DNA from: Actinomycetes bacterium | GTDB lineage: Bacteria > Actinomycetota > Actinomycetes > Mycobacteriales > Mycobacteriaceae | Assembly (NCBI GenBank): GCA_022601135.1 | Contig: JAHZJB010000142.1 | Span: 28,109-92,108 of the forward strand | Direction of reading: 5' to 3' | Length of the DNA stretch: 64,000 nt | Shown: positions 29,294-36,720 of the stretch, in pieces | How positions within the stretch are numbered: the first letter of the stretch is position 1 | How the letters are laid out: every line of letters starts with the position of its first letter | The notes under the pieces: generated by a model | Seen by the model: the letters and a program-made list of their open reading frames with translations, nothing else | What the model was told of the DNA's origin: nothing | Databases searched by the model: none | Translations under genes and position numbers: made by a program

Positions 29294-30661
29294 ATGAGCA
29301 CCGTTTCTCCGACGACATCGCAGGTCACAAACTTGGACACGCTGCCTCGGCCGAGGTCTTCGGCCGCGGCGTGGGTCAAGTTGTTCGTCGCACCCGAATC
29401 CGCTCGGCAGCAGTTCGCGGCGCTTGGTAAGCGGTTCGTGCTGGATGTTCCGCTGATGCCGACCATGTTCTGGACAACGTCGCCCGACGACGTCCGAGCG
29501 GTGTTTCAGGACAAGACTCGAGCGTTGTCATTCGGCACCGCACTGCGGCGGATGGCACCGCACGAGGTCGTCTTCGGTGAACGGATCATGACGTGGTGGG
29601 CCAGCGACAACCACACCGAAGTGCGCCGCAAGGTCACCCCGGCGTTCATGGGCAAGGCGTTACAGGGCTATCAACCTGCGATGGAAGAGGTGGCCCGCCG
29701 CATGACGCGGGAATTGCCGACCGACCGACCGATCCGGTTTCATTCTTACGCAAGGACTTTGGCGCGCGAGGTGATCATGTCGGTCGTCTTCGGCGTCACC
29801 GAACCCCGGCGCCGCAAAGAGCTGTCCGAACGCATGGACGAACTCGACCGCCTCGCCGGATCGCGGGGAATGGCGGCACGGTATGCCGCGGCCATGGTTT
29901 CACGCGGGCGCTGGCTGCCGTTTCCTGCGCTCGACCGGGTGCTTGACGGCCTCGATCGCGTAACCTACGAGGAGATCGCCGCGCGACGAGGCCGGACCGG
30001 CGAGGATGAGCGCCGCGATTGTCTGGCGATGTTCCTCAGGATTCAACAGGCGGACGAGCAAGGCCTGATGGACGACGAAATGATCGCCGGATTCCAGCGT
30101 CTGCTCCTGGTCGCGGGAAACGACACCACCGCCGCGACGCTGTCCTGGGTTGCCGAACGATTGGTCCGGCACCCAGAAGTGTTGGCCCGTCTGGAGGAAT
30201 CCGTGGCCGGCGGCGACGACAGCTATTTGGATGCCGTGATCACCGAAACCCTGCGACTGCGTCCCACCATTCCCTTCACCGCACGCATGGTGAACCGCAA
30301 CATCGTCATCAACGACGTCTATCTGCCGCGGGGATCCATGGTGTTTTTGTACATCAACGGTATTCATCGTGACGGCGACCTGTATGAGGCGCCCGACGAG
30401 TTCCGGCCAGAGCGATTCCTGGAAGCCCAACCCGACCCGTACCACTGGTTGCCGTTCGGCGGTGGCATCAACCGTTGCCTCGGTGGGCACATGGCCATGT
30501 TCGAAGCGCGGGAGCTGCTGCGCACGATCCTGCGCGAATTGACATTCGTCACAGACGGATCGGTAGCCGAGGCGCAACAGGCGCAGACCGTCTTGCTGCT
30601 GCCGAAAAAGCGGGCCACGGTGACCCTCCGCAGGCGATCAAGAGCTGCAGATCAATCGTGA
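29294..30661 (+). CDS. Cytochrome P450
   Basis: A 455-residue P450 from ATG 29294 (an open frame from 29057 overlaps the regulator gene). It shows the I-helix AGNDTTAATL with its acid-Thr pair, the K-helix ETLRLRP (ExxR), and the heme loop FGGGINRCLGGH with ligand Cys. The sequence resembles the CYP135/CYP138/CYP110-like bacterial group rather than soluble CYP125-type sterol enzymes. The substrate is unknown. Its stop overlaps a ferredoxin start, and a convergent alcohol-oxidase/aldehyde-dehydrogenase pair suggests that it makes an alcohol from a hydrophobic substrate. Confidence 0.94.
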   Translation: MSTVSPTTSQVTNLDTLPRPRSSAAAWVKLFVAPESARQQFAALGKRFVLDVPLMPTMFWTTSPDDVRAVFQDKTRALSFGTALRRMAPHEVVFGERIMTWWASDNHTEVRRKVTPAFMGKALQGYQPAMEEVARRMTRELPTDRPIRFHSYARTLAREVIMSVVFGVTEPRRRKELSERMDELDRLAGSRGMAARYAAAMVSRGRWLPFPALDRVLDGLDRVTYEEIAARRGRTGEDERRDCLAMFLRIQQADEQGLMDDEMIAGFQRLLLVAGNDTTAATLSWVAERLVRHPEVLARLEESVAGGDDSYLDAVITETLRLRPTIPFTARMVNRNIVINDVYLPRGSMVFLYINGIHRDGDLYEAPDEFRPERFLEAQPDPYHWLPFGGGINRCLGGHMAMFEARELLRTILRELTFVTDGSVAEAQQAQTVLLLPKKRATVTLRRRSRAADQS

Positions 30662-30876
30662 GCGACAACGCCTTTCGGGCCACCGTCGACCCGCAGCTGT
30701 GCATGGGGTCAGGCACCTGCATCGCGGTAGCTCCCCGGCTATTCGCCATGAGTGACGACGGGACCGCTCAACCACGGCGACTGGTCCCCGACAGCCCTGA
30801 ACAGCTCAACCTAGCAATCTCGCGCTGCCCCACCGGCGCCATTCAGGCAGAACAGGTTACGTCGCACCGACAATAG
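30658..30876 (+). CDS. 3Fe-4S ferredoxin, partner of the P450
   Basis: A 72-residue protein starting at GTG 30658, which overlaps the P450 stop. It has three cysteines in the 3Fe-4S pattern (C-x4-C in LCMGSGTC, then a late Cys in ISRCPTGAI), typical of small ferredoxins that pass electrons to a neighbouring P450. No ferredoxin reductase gene is visible in the window, so it must use one encoded elsewhere. The overlap assures co-expression. Confidence 0.9.
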   Translation: MSDNAFRATVDPQLCMGSGTCIAVAPRLFAMSDDGTAQPRRLVPDSPEQLNLAISRCPTGAIQAEQVTSHRQ

Positions 30877-30909
30877 GCTGATCTGCTCCATGAGTTCGCC
30901 CGTTGCGGT

Positions 30910-32919
30910 TCAACCCAGTACCGGGAAGCTGCGGCGTTTGGCGTCATGTGACGTTGTGATGTCGGTGATGATCTTGTCGGCCGTGCGATCGGCGAGCGCC
31001 ATGATGCTCAGCATCGGGTTCGTGCCGGATGACGTTGGGAAGGCGCTGCCGTCGCCGATCCACACACCGGGTGTGTCGTGCAGCTGCCCGTTCGGGTCGG
31101 CGACGCTGGTCTGCGGGTCGACGCCCATGCGGCAGCTGCCCATCTGGTGGGCCGAGAACATCCGGTATCCGCCGGCGCCAAACCGAAGCGACTGCGCGTT
31201 GGCGATGAACGTGTCGACGTCCTCGCCCTGTTGCCAGCTGGGCAATCCGTCTGCGAGCACGAAGATCTGCTCGGCGCCGGCCGCGTGGTGGGCGCGCACC
31301 ATCGCGTCTACTCCAGCGCGCAGGTTGGCCACGTCGATCGGATCGGTGACCGAGTAGGTCACGGCGGCGCGACCGTCCTCGTCGATGGTCACTTCGCCGG
31401 AACCGTGATCACGCATGATCGCGATTGCCCAGGAGATCTTGGACAGGCCGCCCATCACGGTTTTGTGATCGATGCCGCTGGTGTAGGGAATGAAAGCCGA
31501 AGCTGAGGCGGTAGTGAACTGCGGCGCCTGGATCAGGAACCCGTAGCCGTGCTCGGGGTGTTCGAACTGTTCGATGCAGGCGGTCATGCAGGCTCCCCAC
31601 CAGGCTTGTTGGTCTTCGGCGAACGTGCTGATGGCTGCGATGACCGGGTGCAGCCGGAGGTTTTTTCCTACTGCCGGACCGCCGATACCGGACCGGAGCA
31701 GAAGCGCGGGTGCCTCGAGTGCGCCGCAGGCGACGACAACTCGCGGTGCATGGACGGTGACAGTGGCGACGGCCCCGTTCGGGTCGGTGTAGGTGGCGGC
31801 CACACCGGCGGCGCAGCCGTCGTCGTCGAGGAGGATCTGCTGGGCCGCTGTCCGCACCAGGATCTGGGCGCCGGCGTCGAAGGCGTCCTGGAGGTAGGTC
31901 TTCATGGTGCCCTGCTTGGAACCGGTGGGGTCGCCGAATCCCAAGTAGCCGGAGGTATCTGGCGAATAGCTGGCTTCATCTGTATTGCGAGCCAGTCGGG
32001 TGAAGGCCCACCCGAGCTTGGCCGCCGCGTCCCGGAGTCGCTGGTTGGGGCCGTTGAAGTCCGAGCACTTGTCATTGACCGACATTCGTGCCGAAACCGC
32101 GTCGAGGTGGCGGTCGAACTCCACGCCATCGACTCCGTCTAGGCCGTGGTCCTGCGCCCATTCCTGCCGTACCCAGGGGCGGGTGCGCAGGCAGTTGGTC
32201 CAGTTGATGGTGGTGCCCCCGCCCAATCCGGCGCCGGCCTGCAGAGTGAGGTTCATGTCCGCGGTCGGCGTTGGTCCGCCCCGCCAGAAACTGTTGCGGT
32301 AGGCGTGCAACTCGATCTGGTCGAAGTCTTCTTCGTCGAAGTAGCCGCCGGCTTCGAGAACCACCACGCGTTGGCCCGCTTGAGCGAGCCGGGCGGCGAT
32401 CACTCCGCCACCGGCGCCGGAACCGACCACGACCACATCCGCGGTTAATTCGGTGTCGCCGTCGGGGATGACCGGAACGATCGTCTTGGTGCCGGTCGGT
32501 CGCTGGACTGCTGGCCCGGGGTAGCCGAACTGCTCCCACATCGGATTGCGGCCGGTCGCATGGTCGGTCAGGCCGTAGCTATACATCAGAATGAGTTTGG
32601 TCAGGACACCCACCCCGGTGGCGGCCGCCGGTCCGGATTGCGCGGTGGCGGTCAACAAATCCTCCCGCGACTGCTGTGATGCAGTCACCAGCCCATGCGC
32701 GTCGAGCACGTCGATCAGTCCGAGCAGGGCATCGCGCTGTTCGTCCGGCATGGTGTCGAGCGCACCGATGATTCCCTGGTCGGCGCCAAGATCGCTGCCC
32801 GAGCGGGCCCAGAACCCGTGGGGGTCCTCGGCTCGGTTGATCGACGGTACGACGGTGTCGCACAGCGCCTTCAGTGCCTCACGGCGCTGGTCGGTGATCC
32901 AGGTGGGATCGGTCTTCAT
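30910..32919 (-). CDS. GMC oxidoreductase, long-chain alcohol oxidase (FAO)-like
   Basis: A 669-residue flavoprotein from ATG 32919 after GAAAGGAA. An N-terminal helical region of about 190 residues precedes the FAD-binding GSGAGGG (about residue 200) and the GGGTTINW segment. The C-terminus has SAHQMGSCRMG and a TSSGTNP motif whose Asn matches the His/Asn active site of GMC enzymes. The long N-terminal region is typical of fatty-alcohol oxidases. It would convert an alcohol to an aldehyde. It is downstream of an aldehyde dehydrogenase (74-base gap) and convergent with the P450/ferredoxin genes (33-base gap). Confidence 0.87.
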   Translation of the reverse strand: MKTDPTWITDQRREALKALCDTVVPSINRAEDPHGFWARSGSDLGADQGIIGALDTMPDEQRDALLGLIDVLDAHGLVTASQQSREDLLTATAQSGPAAATGVGVLTKLILMYSYGLTDHATGRNPMWEQFGYPGPAVQRPTGTKTIVPVIPDGDTELTADVVVVGSGAGGGVIAARLAQAGQRVVVLEAGGYFDEEDFDQIELHAYRNSFWRGGPTPTADMNLTLQAGAGLGGGTTINWTNCLRTRPWVRQEWAQDHGLDGVDGVEFDRHLDAVSARMSVNDKCSDFNGPNQRLRDAAAKLGWAFTRLARNTDEASYSPDTSGYLGFGDPTGSKQGTMKTYLQDAFDAGAQILVRTAAQQILLDDDGCAAGVAATYTDPNGAVATVTVHAPRVVVACGALEAPALLLRSGIGGPAVGKNLRLHPVIAAISTFAEDQQAWWGACMTACIEQFEHPEHGYGFLIQAPQFTTASASAFIPYTSGIDHKTVMGGLSKISWAIAIMRDHGSGEVTIDEDGRAAVTYSVTDPIDVANLRAGVDAMVRAHHAAGAEQIFVLADGLPSWQQGEDVDTFIANAQSLRFGAGGYRMFSAHQMGSCRMGVDPQTSVADPNGQLHDTPGVWIGDGSAFPTSSGTNPMLSIMALADRTADKIITDITTSHDAKRRSFPVLG

Positions 32920-32993
32920 GGTCGGTTCCTTTCGGTGGTGCGGCGCACTCGGTGATAGTCGCGACGGGTCAGCAACGGGGTCAGTAACGGGAT

Positions 32994-34529
32994 TCAGCGC
33001 GGTCCTGGATACAGCCGGCGCAGCAATCGGCCTATGAGCCGGGTGCGGCGGGCCGAGTAGGGGTGCATGTGGATATCTCGGCGCGGATGAAAACGCGAGA
33101 TGAGCAGGGCCTGTTGACGGCAGTATTTGCGGATGCCGCCTGGGCCGTGGCGGTAACCCACCCCGGAGGCGGGCTTCGCCCCGCCCATCGGCAACTCCAT
33201 TGCGGTGTAGTTCACCAACGCGTCGTTGATGGTGACCGCGCCCGCATTCACCCGGCGCGCCACATCTTCCGCTCGTGCTAGGTCCCGGGAGAACACCGCC
33301 GCGCACAACCCATACTCTGAGTCGTTGGCAAGTTCGATCGCCTCGTCGGCGTCTGCGACCTTCATGATCGGAAGCGTCGGGCCGAAGGTTTCTTCGCGCA
33401 TGCAGTCCATGCTGTGGTCGACGTCGACAAGCACGGTGGGTTCGAACCAGTACCCGTCGGTTCGCCCCCGGTGGCCCCCGGTGAGCACCGTCGCCCCGCG
33501 TTCACGGGCGTCGTTGACGTGGCGTTCGACGATGTCGACTTGCGGTGGGAAAGTGAGTGATCCGACATCGACACTGCCGGGACCGGTCGGCACGCCCTGA
33601 CGGATCGCCCGCACATTCTGGGTGACCCGCGCGACGAACTCGTCGTATACCGGTGCCTCGACATAGCAGCGTTCGATCGAGATGCAGGTCTGGCCGCAGT
33701 TGAACATCGAGTAGTAGGCGGCATGGTGGGCTGCGCGTTTGATGTCGGCGTCGGCCAGCACGATCATCGGGTCCTTCCCGCCGAGCTCAAGCGATGCCGG
33801 TATCAGTCGCTCGGCGGCGCGGACCGCGACCTTGCGACCGGTGGCGGTGGAACCGGTGAACATGATCATGTCGACCTCGTCGATGAGCGCCGCGCCGGTG
33901 GCGCCTGTCCCGGTTGCCACGGCGAACACGTCGTCGGGCAGTCCGCAGCTGGCCAGCCCCTCGGCGAGCAGAAGTGAGGTCAACGGAGTGATCTCGGACG
34001 GCTTGAGAATCACACTGTTGCCGGCTGCCAGTGCTGGGATGCAGTCACCGAACGAGTTGGTCAACGGGTAGTTCCATGGCCCGATGACGCCGATCAACCC
34101 TAGTGGGCGGTAGCGCTGAACAAGCCGCTTGCCCTTCACAAACACCGATGCTGACCGGATTCGCTGGTCGGCCAGATAGCGCGGAGCGTTGTCCGCCCAG
34201 AACCCGAACGCGGCTGCACCGTAGATGTGTTCGGCGATCTGCGCATCCTCATAGGATTTGCCGGTTTCCGAACAAATCATCTCGATGACCCGGTCGGCAT
34301 TGTCGATCAACCAGCGCTGCATTCGTTTGAGTACCAGGGCGCGACCGCCGAAGCCCAACGCTTCCCAGCCCGGCTGTGCGGCCCGGCCACGCCGGGCCAG
34401 CTCGGCTACCTCTTGAGCGGACATGTCCGGCACGTACCCGATCACCTCGCCGGTAGCCGGATTCTCCACCGCGATCTGCGGCCGTTGGCCGTCATGATTG
34501 ACAACTGGTTGTGTTGTCATGCTTTGCAT
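32994..34529 (-). CDS. Aldehyde dehydrogenase
   Basis: A 511-residue NAD(P)-dependent aldehyde dehydrogenase. The catalytic Glu region (ELGGKDP) and nucleophile Cys (NCGQTCISIER) are both visible. The frame runs to 34871, but ATG 34529 has AGGAGA six bases upstream and gives the normal family length; ATG 34520 is a close alternative. About 25 extra basic residues at the C-terminus (after the usual end) are unusual and may bind membrane or partner proteins. It likely oxidises the aldehyde from the alcohol oxidase. Confidence 0.92.
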   Translation of the reverse strand: MQSMTTQPVVNHDGQRPQIAVENPATGEVIGYVPDMSAQEVAELARRGRAAQPGWEALGFGGRALVLKRMQRWLIDNADRVIEMICSETGKSYEDAQIAEHIYGAAAFGFWADNAPRYLADQRIRSASVFVKGKRLVQRYRPLGLIGVIGPWNYPLTNSFGDCIPALAAGNSVILKPSEITPLTSLLLAEGLASCGLPDDVFAVATGTGATGAALIDEVDMIMFTGSTATGRKVAVRAAERLIPASLELGGKDPMIVLADADIKRAAHHAAYYSMFNCGQTCISIERCYVEAPVYDEFVARVTQNVRAIRQGVPTGPGSVDVGSLTFPPQVDIVERHVNDARERGATVLTGGHRGRTDGYWFEPTVLVDVDHSMDCMREETFGPTLPIMKVADADEAIELANDSEYGLCAAVFSRDLARAEDVARRVNAGAVTINDALVNYTAMELPMGGAKPASGVGYRHGPGGIRKYCRQQALLISRFHPRRDIHMHPYSARRTRLIGRLLRRLYPGPR

Positions 34530-34603
34530 TTCGTCTCCTGGATAGTGTCCATTAGGGGGCACTGGTCGCGGCTGACAGCGGATACGGCGAGCGCGCCGGT
34601 AGG

Positions 34604-34807
34604 TCAATTGTTCGCCGCGGCGAATCGAATTTCTAGGGCACGTTCTTGGGTCGTCGACGAATGGTGTGGCGTCGTGGGGCTGCTCCGGTGGAGATTGCGC
34701 TTGGGTCGCTCTGCCACAAAGTGGATCGCAGATACTACGGCTGGGACGAGATGAGGAAGCAACACCAACGACAGAACCAGCATGCGTCTGACGCCGGTAC
34801 CGACCAT
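34604..34807 (-). CDS. Possible small membrane or exported protein (67 residues)
   Basis: A short frame from ATG 34807, preceded by GGGAAAGGTC about 12 bases upstream. The first 30 residues are hydrophobic after two Arg (RRMLVLSLVLLPHLVPAVV), like a signal anchor, and the rest is basic and Ser/Thr-rich. It would be the first gene of the aldehyde-dehydrogenase/alcohol-oxidase operon. I recognise no family, and the codon bias is weaker than in neighbours, so it could be chance. Confidence 0.28.
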   Translation of the reverse strand: MVGTGVRRMLVLSLVLLPHLVPAVVSAIHFVAERPKRNLHRSSPTTPHHSSTTQERALEIRFAAANN

Positions 34808-34996
34808 GATGCACTGACCTTTCCCGGCGAGGCGGGGTCGTTGGAACGGGGCTAGTCGAGATGCTCGGCATCCCGCACTGCCCTGAAAGCTACGGCGGCG
34901 GAGGCGCCGATACGACGTCCCGAAACGACCAAACTGGCCCACGCCGTTGTCCCCGGAGGACAAATCGGCCGCCCAGGCCGGCGCCCGCAAATCACG

Positions 34997-35014
34997 GCAC
35001 GGTTTCACCCGTGC
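34997..35014. promoter_or_regulatory. Inverted repeat just upstream of the PucR gene
   Basis: GCACGG and CCGTGC form a perfect 6-base inverted repeat with loop TTTCAC, ending 13 bases before the regulator start. It is either an operator for autoregulation and control of the divergent dehydrogenase operon, or a small 5' hairpin. Confidence 0.35.
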
Positions 35015-35027
35015 GATCTAGGGTCGG

Positions 35028-36317
35028 ATGATGGTGCCGAATAGCGGTGATCCGGTCACCGAAGGTGCGGCCATGATCATCGGCCGACTCGGTGATCGGC
35101 TTGGCATGCTGGCCGGCTCGATACAGCACCTCTTGGTCGCCGAGATCCCCGAGCTTCGCGAGGATGCCCAGCTGCTGCAATTGCTGCACGACAGCATCGA
35201 GGCAAACGTCGACACGGTCTTCTCGGCAATCCGGCACGATATTGCCATCGACCACGTCGAACCACCGACAGCCGCCCTCGAACACGCGCGACGCCTTGCC
35301 CAGCGCGGGGCGTCGGTCAACATACTGGTACGCGCTTACCGGCTCGCCCACAAGGCGATGCTCGATCAAGCGCGCGAGCAGATCCGCGCAACAGACCTAG
35401 ATTCCCGACTCGGCCTAGACGTCTTTGGGCAGATCGCCGACGTGACGTTCAGCTACGTCGACTGGATTTCACAGAAGGTCGTGGGTACCTACCAGAACGA
35501 GCGCGACCGTTGGATGGAGAACCGCAACAGCGTCCGCGCACTGAGGGTCCGCGAGATTCTCGACAGCGTCGACGTCGACGTCGATCAGATGACCGCTCAG
35601 ATCCGCTACCCACTCAGCCACATTCACCTTGCCGCCGTGCTGTGGGACGCCGGCGCCACCGCCGACGACGGTCTCGTACACATGGAACGATTCGTCCGCC
35701 AACTGGGTGAATCGATTTCGGCGAGTACTGCTCCGCTGCTCATCCCCGTCGACCGCATGACCGGCTTCGCCTGGATCCCGTTGACGGCCGGTGGCGCGCG
35801 CCAAGTAATGGAGAAGGTCCGAACCTTCGCGTCGGGACAACCCGCTGCCCCGCGTATCGCAGTCGGACAACCCCTACCGCATGTAGAGGGCTTCCGCCGC
35901 TCACACCAGCAGGCCAAAGCCGCCCATTCCGTGACAATCACACTGGGCGCCAGCGCACCCCGGGTCACCTCCACCGAAGATCCGGGTCTGGCGATGGCCG
36001 CTCTGGTCAGCGGGGACATCGAGGCTACTGCGATGTGGGTTGCCCGAGCGCTTGGACCACTGGCCTCACCCACCGAGAACGACGCCCGCCTGCGGGATAC
36101 GCTGCGGGTGTTTCTGGGCGCCGGATCGAGTTTCAAGACCGCTGCCGAGGAACTCCACCTTCATCCAAACACGGTCAAGTACCGGGTCCAACGCGCCGCA
36201 GAACGGCGCGGAAAACCCATCACTGAAAATCGACTCGACATCGAGGTCGCGCTCACACTGTGTCACTGGTACGGGTCCGCCCTCCTTGGCAGATCAGAAT
36301 CAGCTGAGAGCCAATAG
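35028..36317 (+). CDS. PucR/CdaR-family transcriptional regulator
   Basis: A 429-residue protein with an N-terminal helical sensor domain (about 1-170), a GGDEF-like middle region, and a C-terminal PucR helix-turn-helix (about 365-415: AAEELHLHPNTVKYRV). Regulators of this type commonly activate nearby catabolic operons. It is divergent from the aldehyde-dehydrogenase/alcohol-oxidase genes and is the obvious candidate to control them. ATG 35028 and 35031 are both possible starts. Confidence 0.88.
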   Translation: MMVPNSGDPVTEGAAMIIGRLGDRLGMLAGSIQHLLVAEIPELREDAQLLQLLHDSIEANVDTVFSAIRHDIAIDHVEPPTAALEHARRLAQRGASVNILVRAYRLAHKAMLDQAREQIRATDLDSRLGLDVFGQIADVTFSYVDWISQKVVGTYQNERDRWMENRNSVRALRVREILDSVDVDVDQMTAQIRYPLSHIHLAAVLWDAGATADDGLVHMERFVRQLGESISASTAPLLIPVDRMTGFAWIPLTAGGARQVMEKVRTFASGQPAAPRIAVGQPLPHVEGFRRSHQQAKAAHSVTITLGASAPRVTSTEDPGLAMAALVSGDIEATAMWVARALGPLASPTENDARLRDTLRVFLGAGSSFKTAAEELHLHPNTVKYRVQRAAERRGKPITENRLDIEVALTLCHWYGSALLGRSESAESQ

Positions 36318-36322
36318 ATTCC

Positions 36323-36420
36323 AACGCCGGGGGCGAGGCTCTGACCGGGCTGCTGCGCAACGGTAACGCCGGTTCCAACACCGCTCGCGATCACATCATC
36401 GTCCTGGAGCAGGCGCTGGC
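36323..36420 (+). pseudogene. Remnant of an IS1380-family transposase
   Basis: One frame reads EALTGLLRNGNAGSNTARDH and then IIVLEQALA, which matches my recollection of the conserved GEPLAALLRPGNAGSNTAADH segment of IS1380-family transposases. Nothing recognisable precedes or follows it within the 403-base gap, so only about 33 codons of the gene survive. It marks an old insertion at the right border of the oxidation island. Confidence 0.6.
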
Positions 36421-36637
36421 GTCGAGCAGGGGGCGGGGTTCTCCTTCGACACCCACGGGGGCCTCCGCGACGGCGCCTGGGACAGAATTGGCGGCAATGG
36501 CGTCGAGGTCGGCGCTTCTGACCAGCGTCGGACGCTTGAGTGCGCACCGGGCGCAACTCAGCGATCGGTGCGCCATAGCAAGCTACGAGACACATGCCCA
36601 CCGGTGATTAGCCGTCCGGCGGCCTAATTCGCTGTCA

Positions 36638-36667
36638 TTGACCCCGTTAAGTTATCGCTGATAACTT
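36638..36667 (+). promoter_or_regulatory. Promoter with embedded palindrome before the MmpL gene
   Basis: TTGACC (36638-36643) and ATAACT (36661-36666) are separated by 17 bases, a good SigA-type promoter. Between and over the -10 box lies a perfect inverted repeat, AAGTTATC and GATAACTT with a 3-base centre (36649-36667), typical of a TetR operator. No TetR gene is adjacent, so the regulator is encoded elsewhere. Confidence 0.6.
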
Positions 36668-36720
36668 GGCGATCGATATCGCGACGATATTTGAGTATCG
36701 ATCGGATAGGGACGCGTCGC

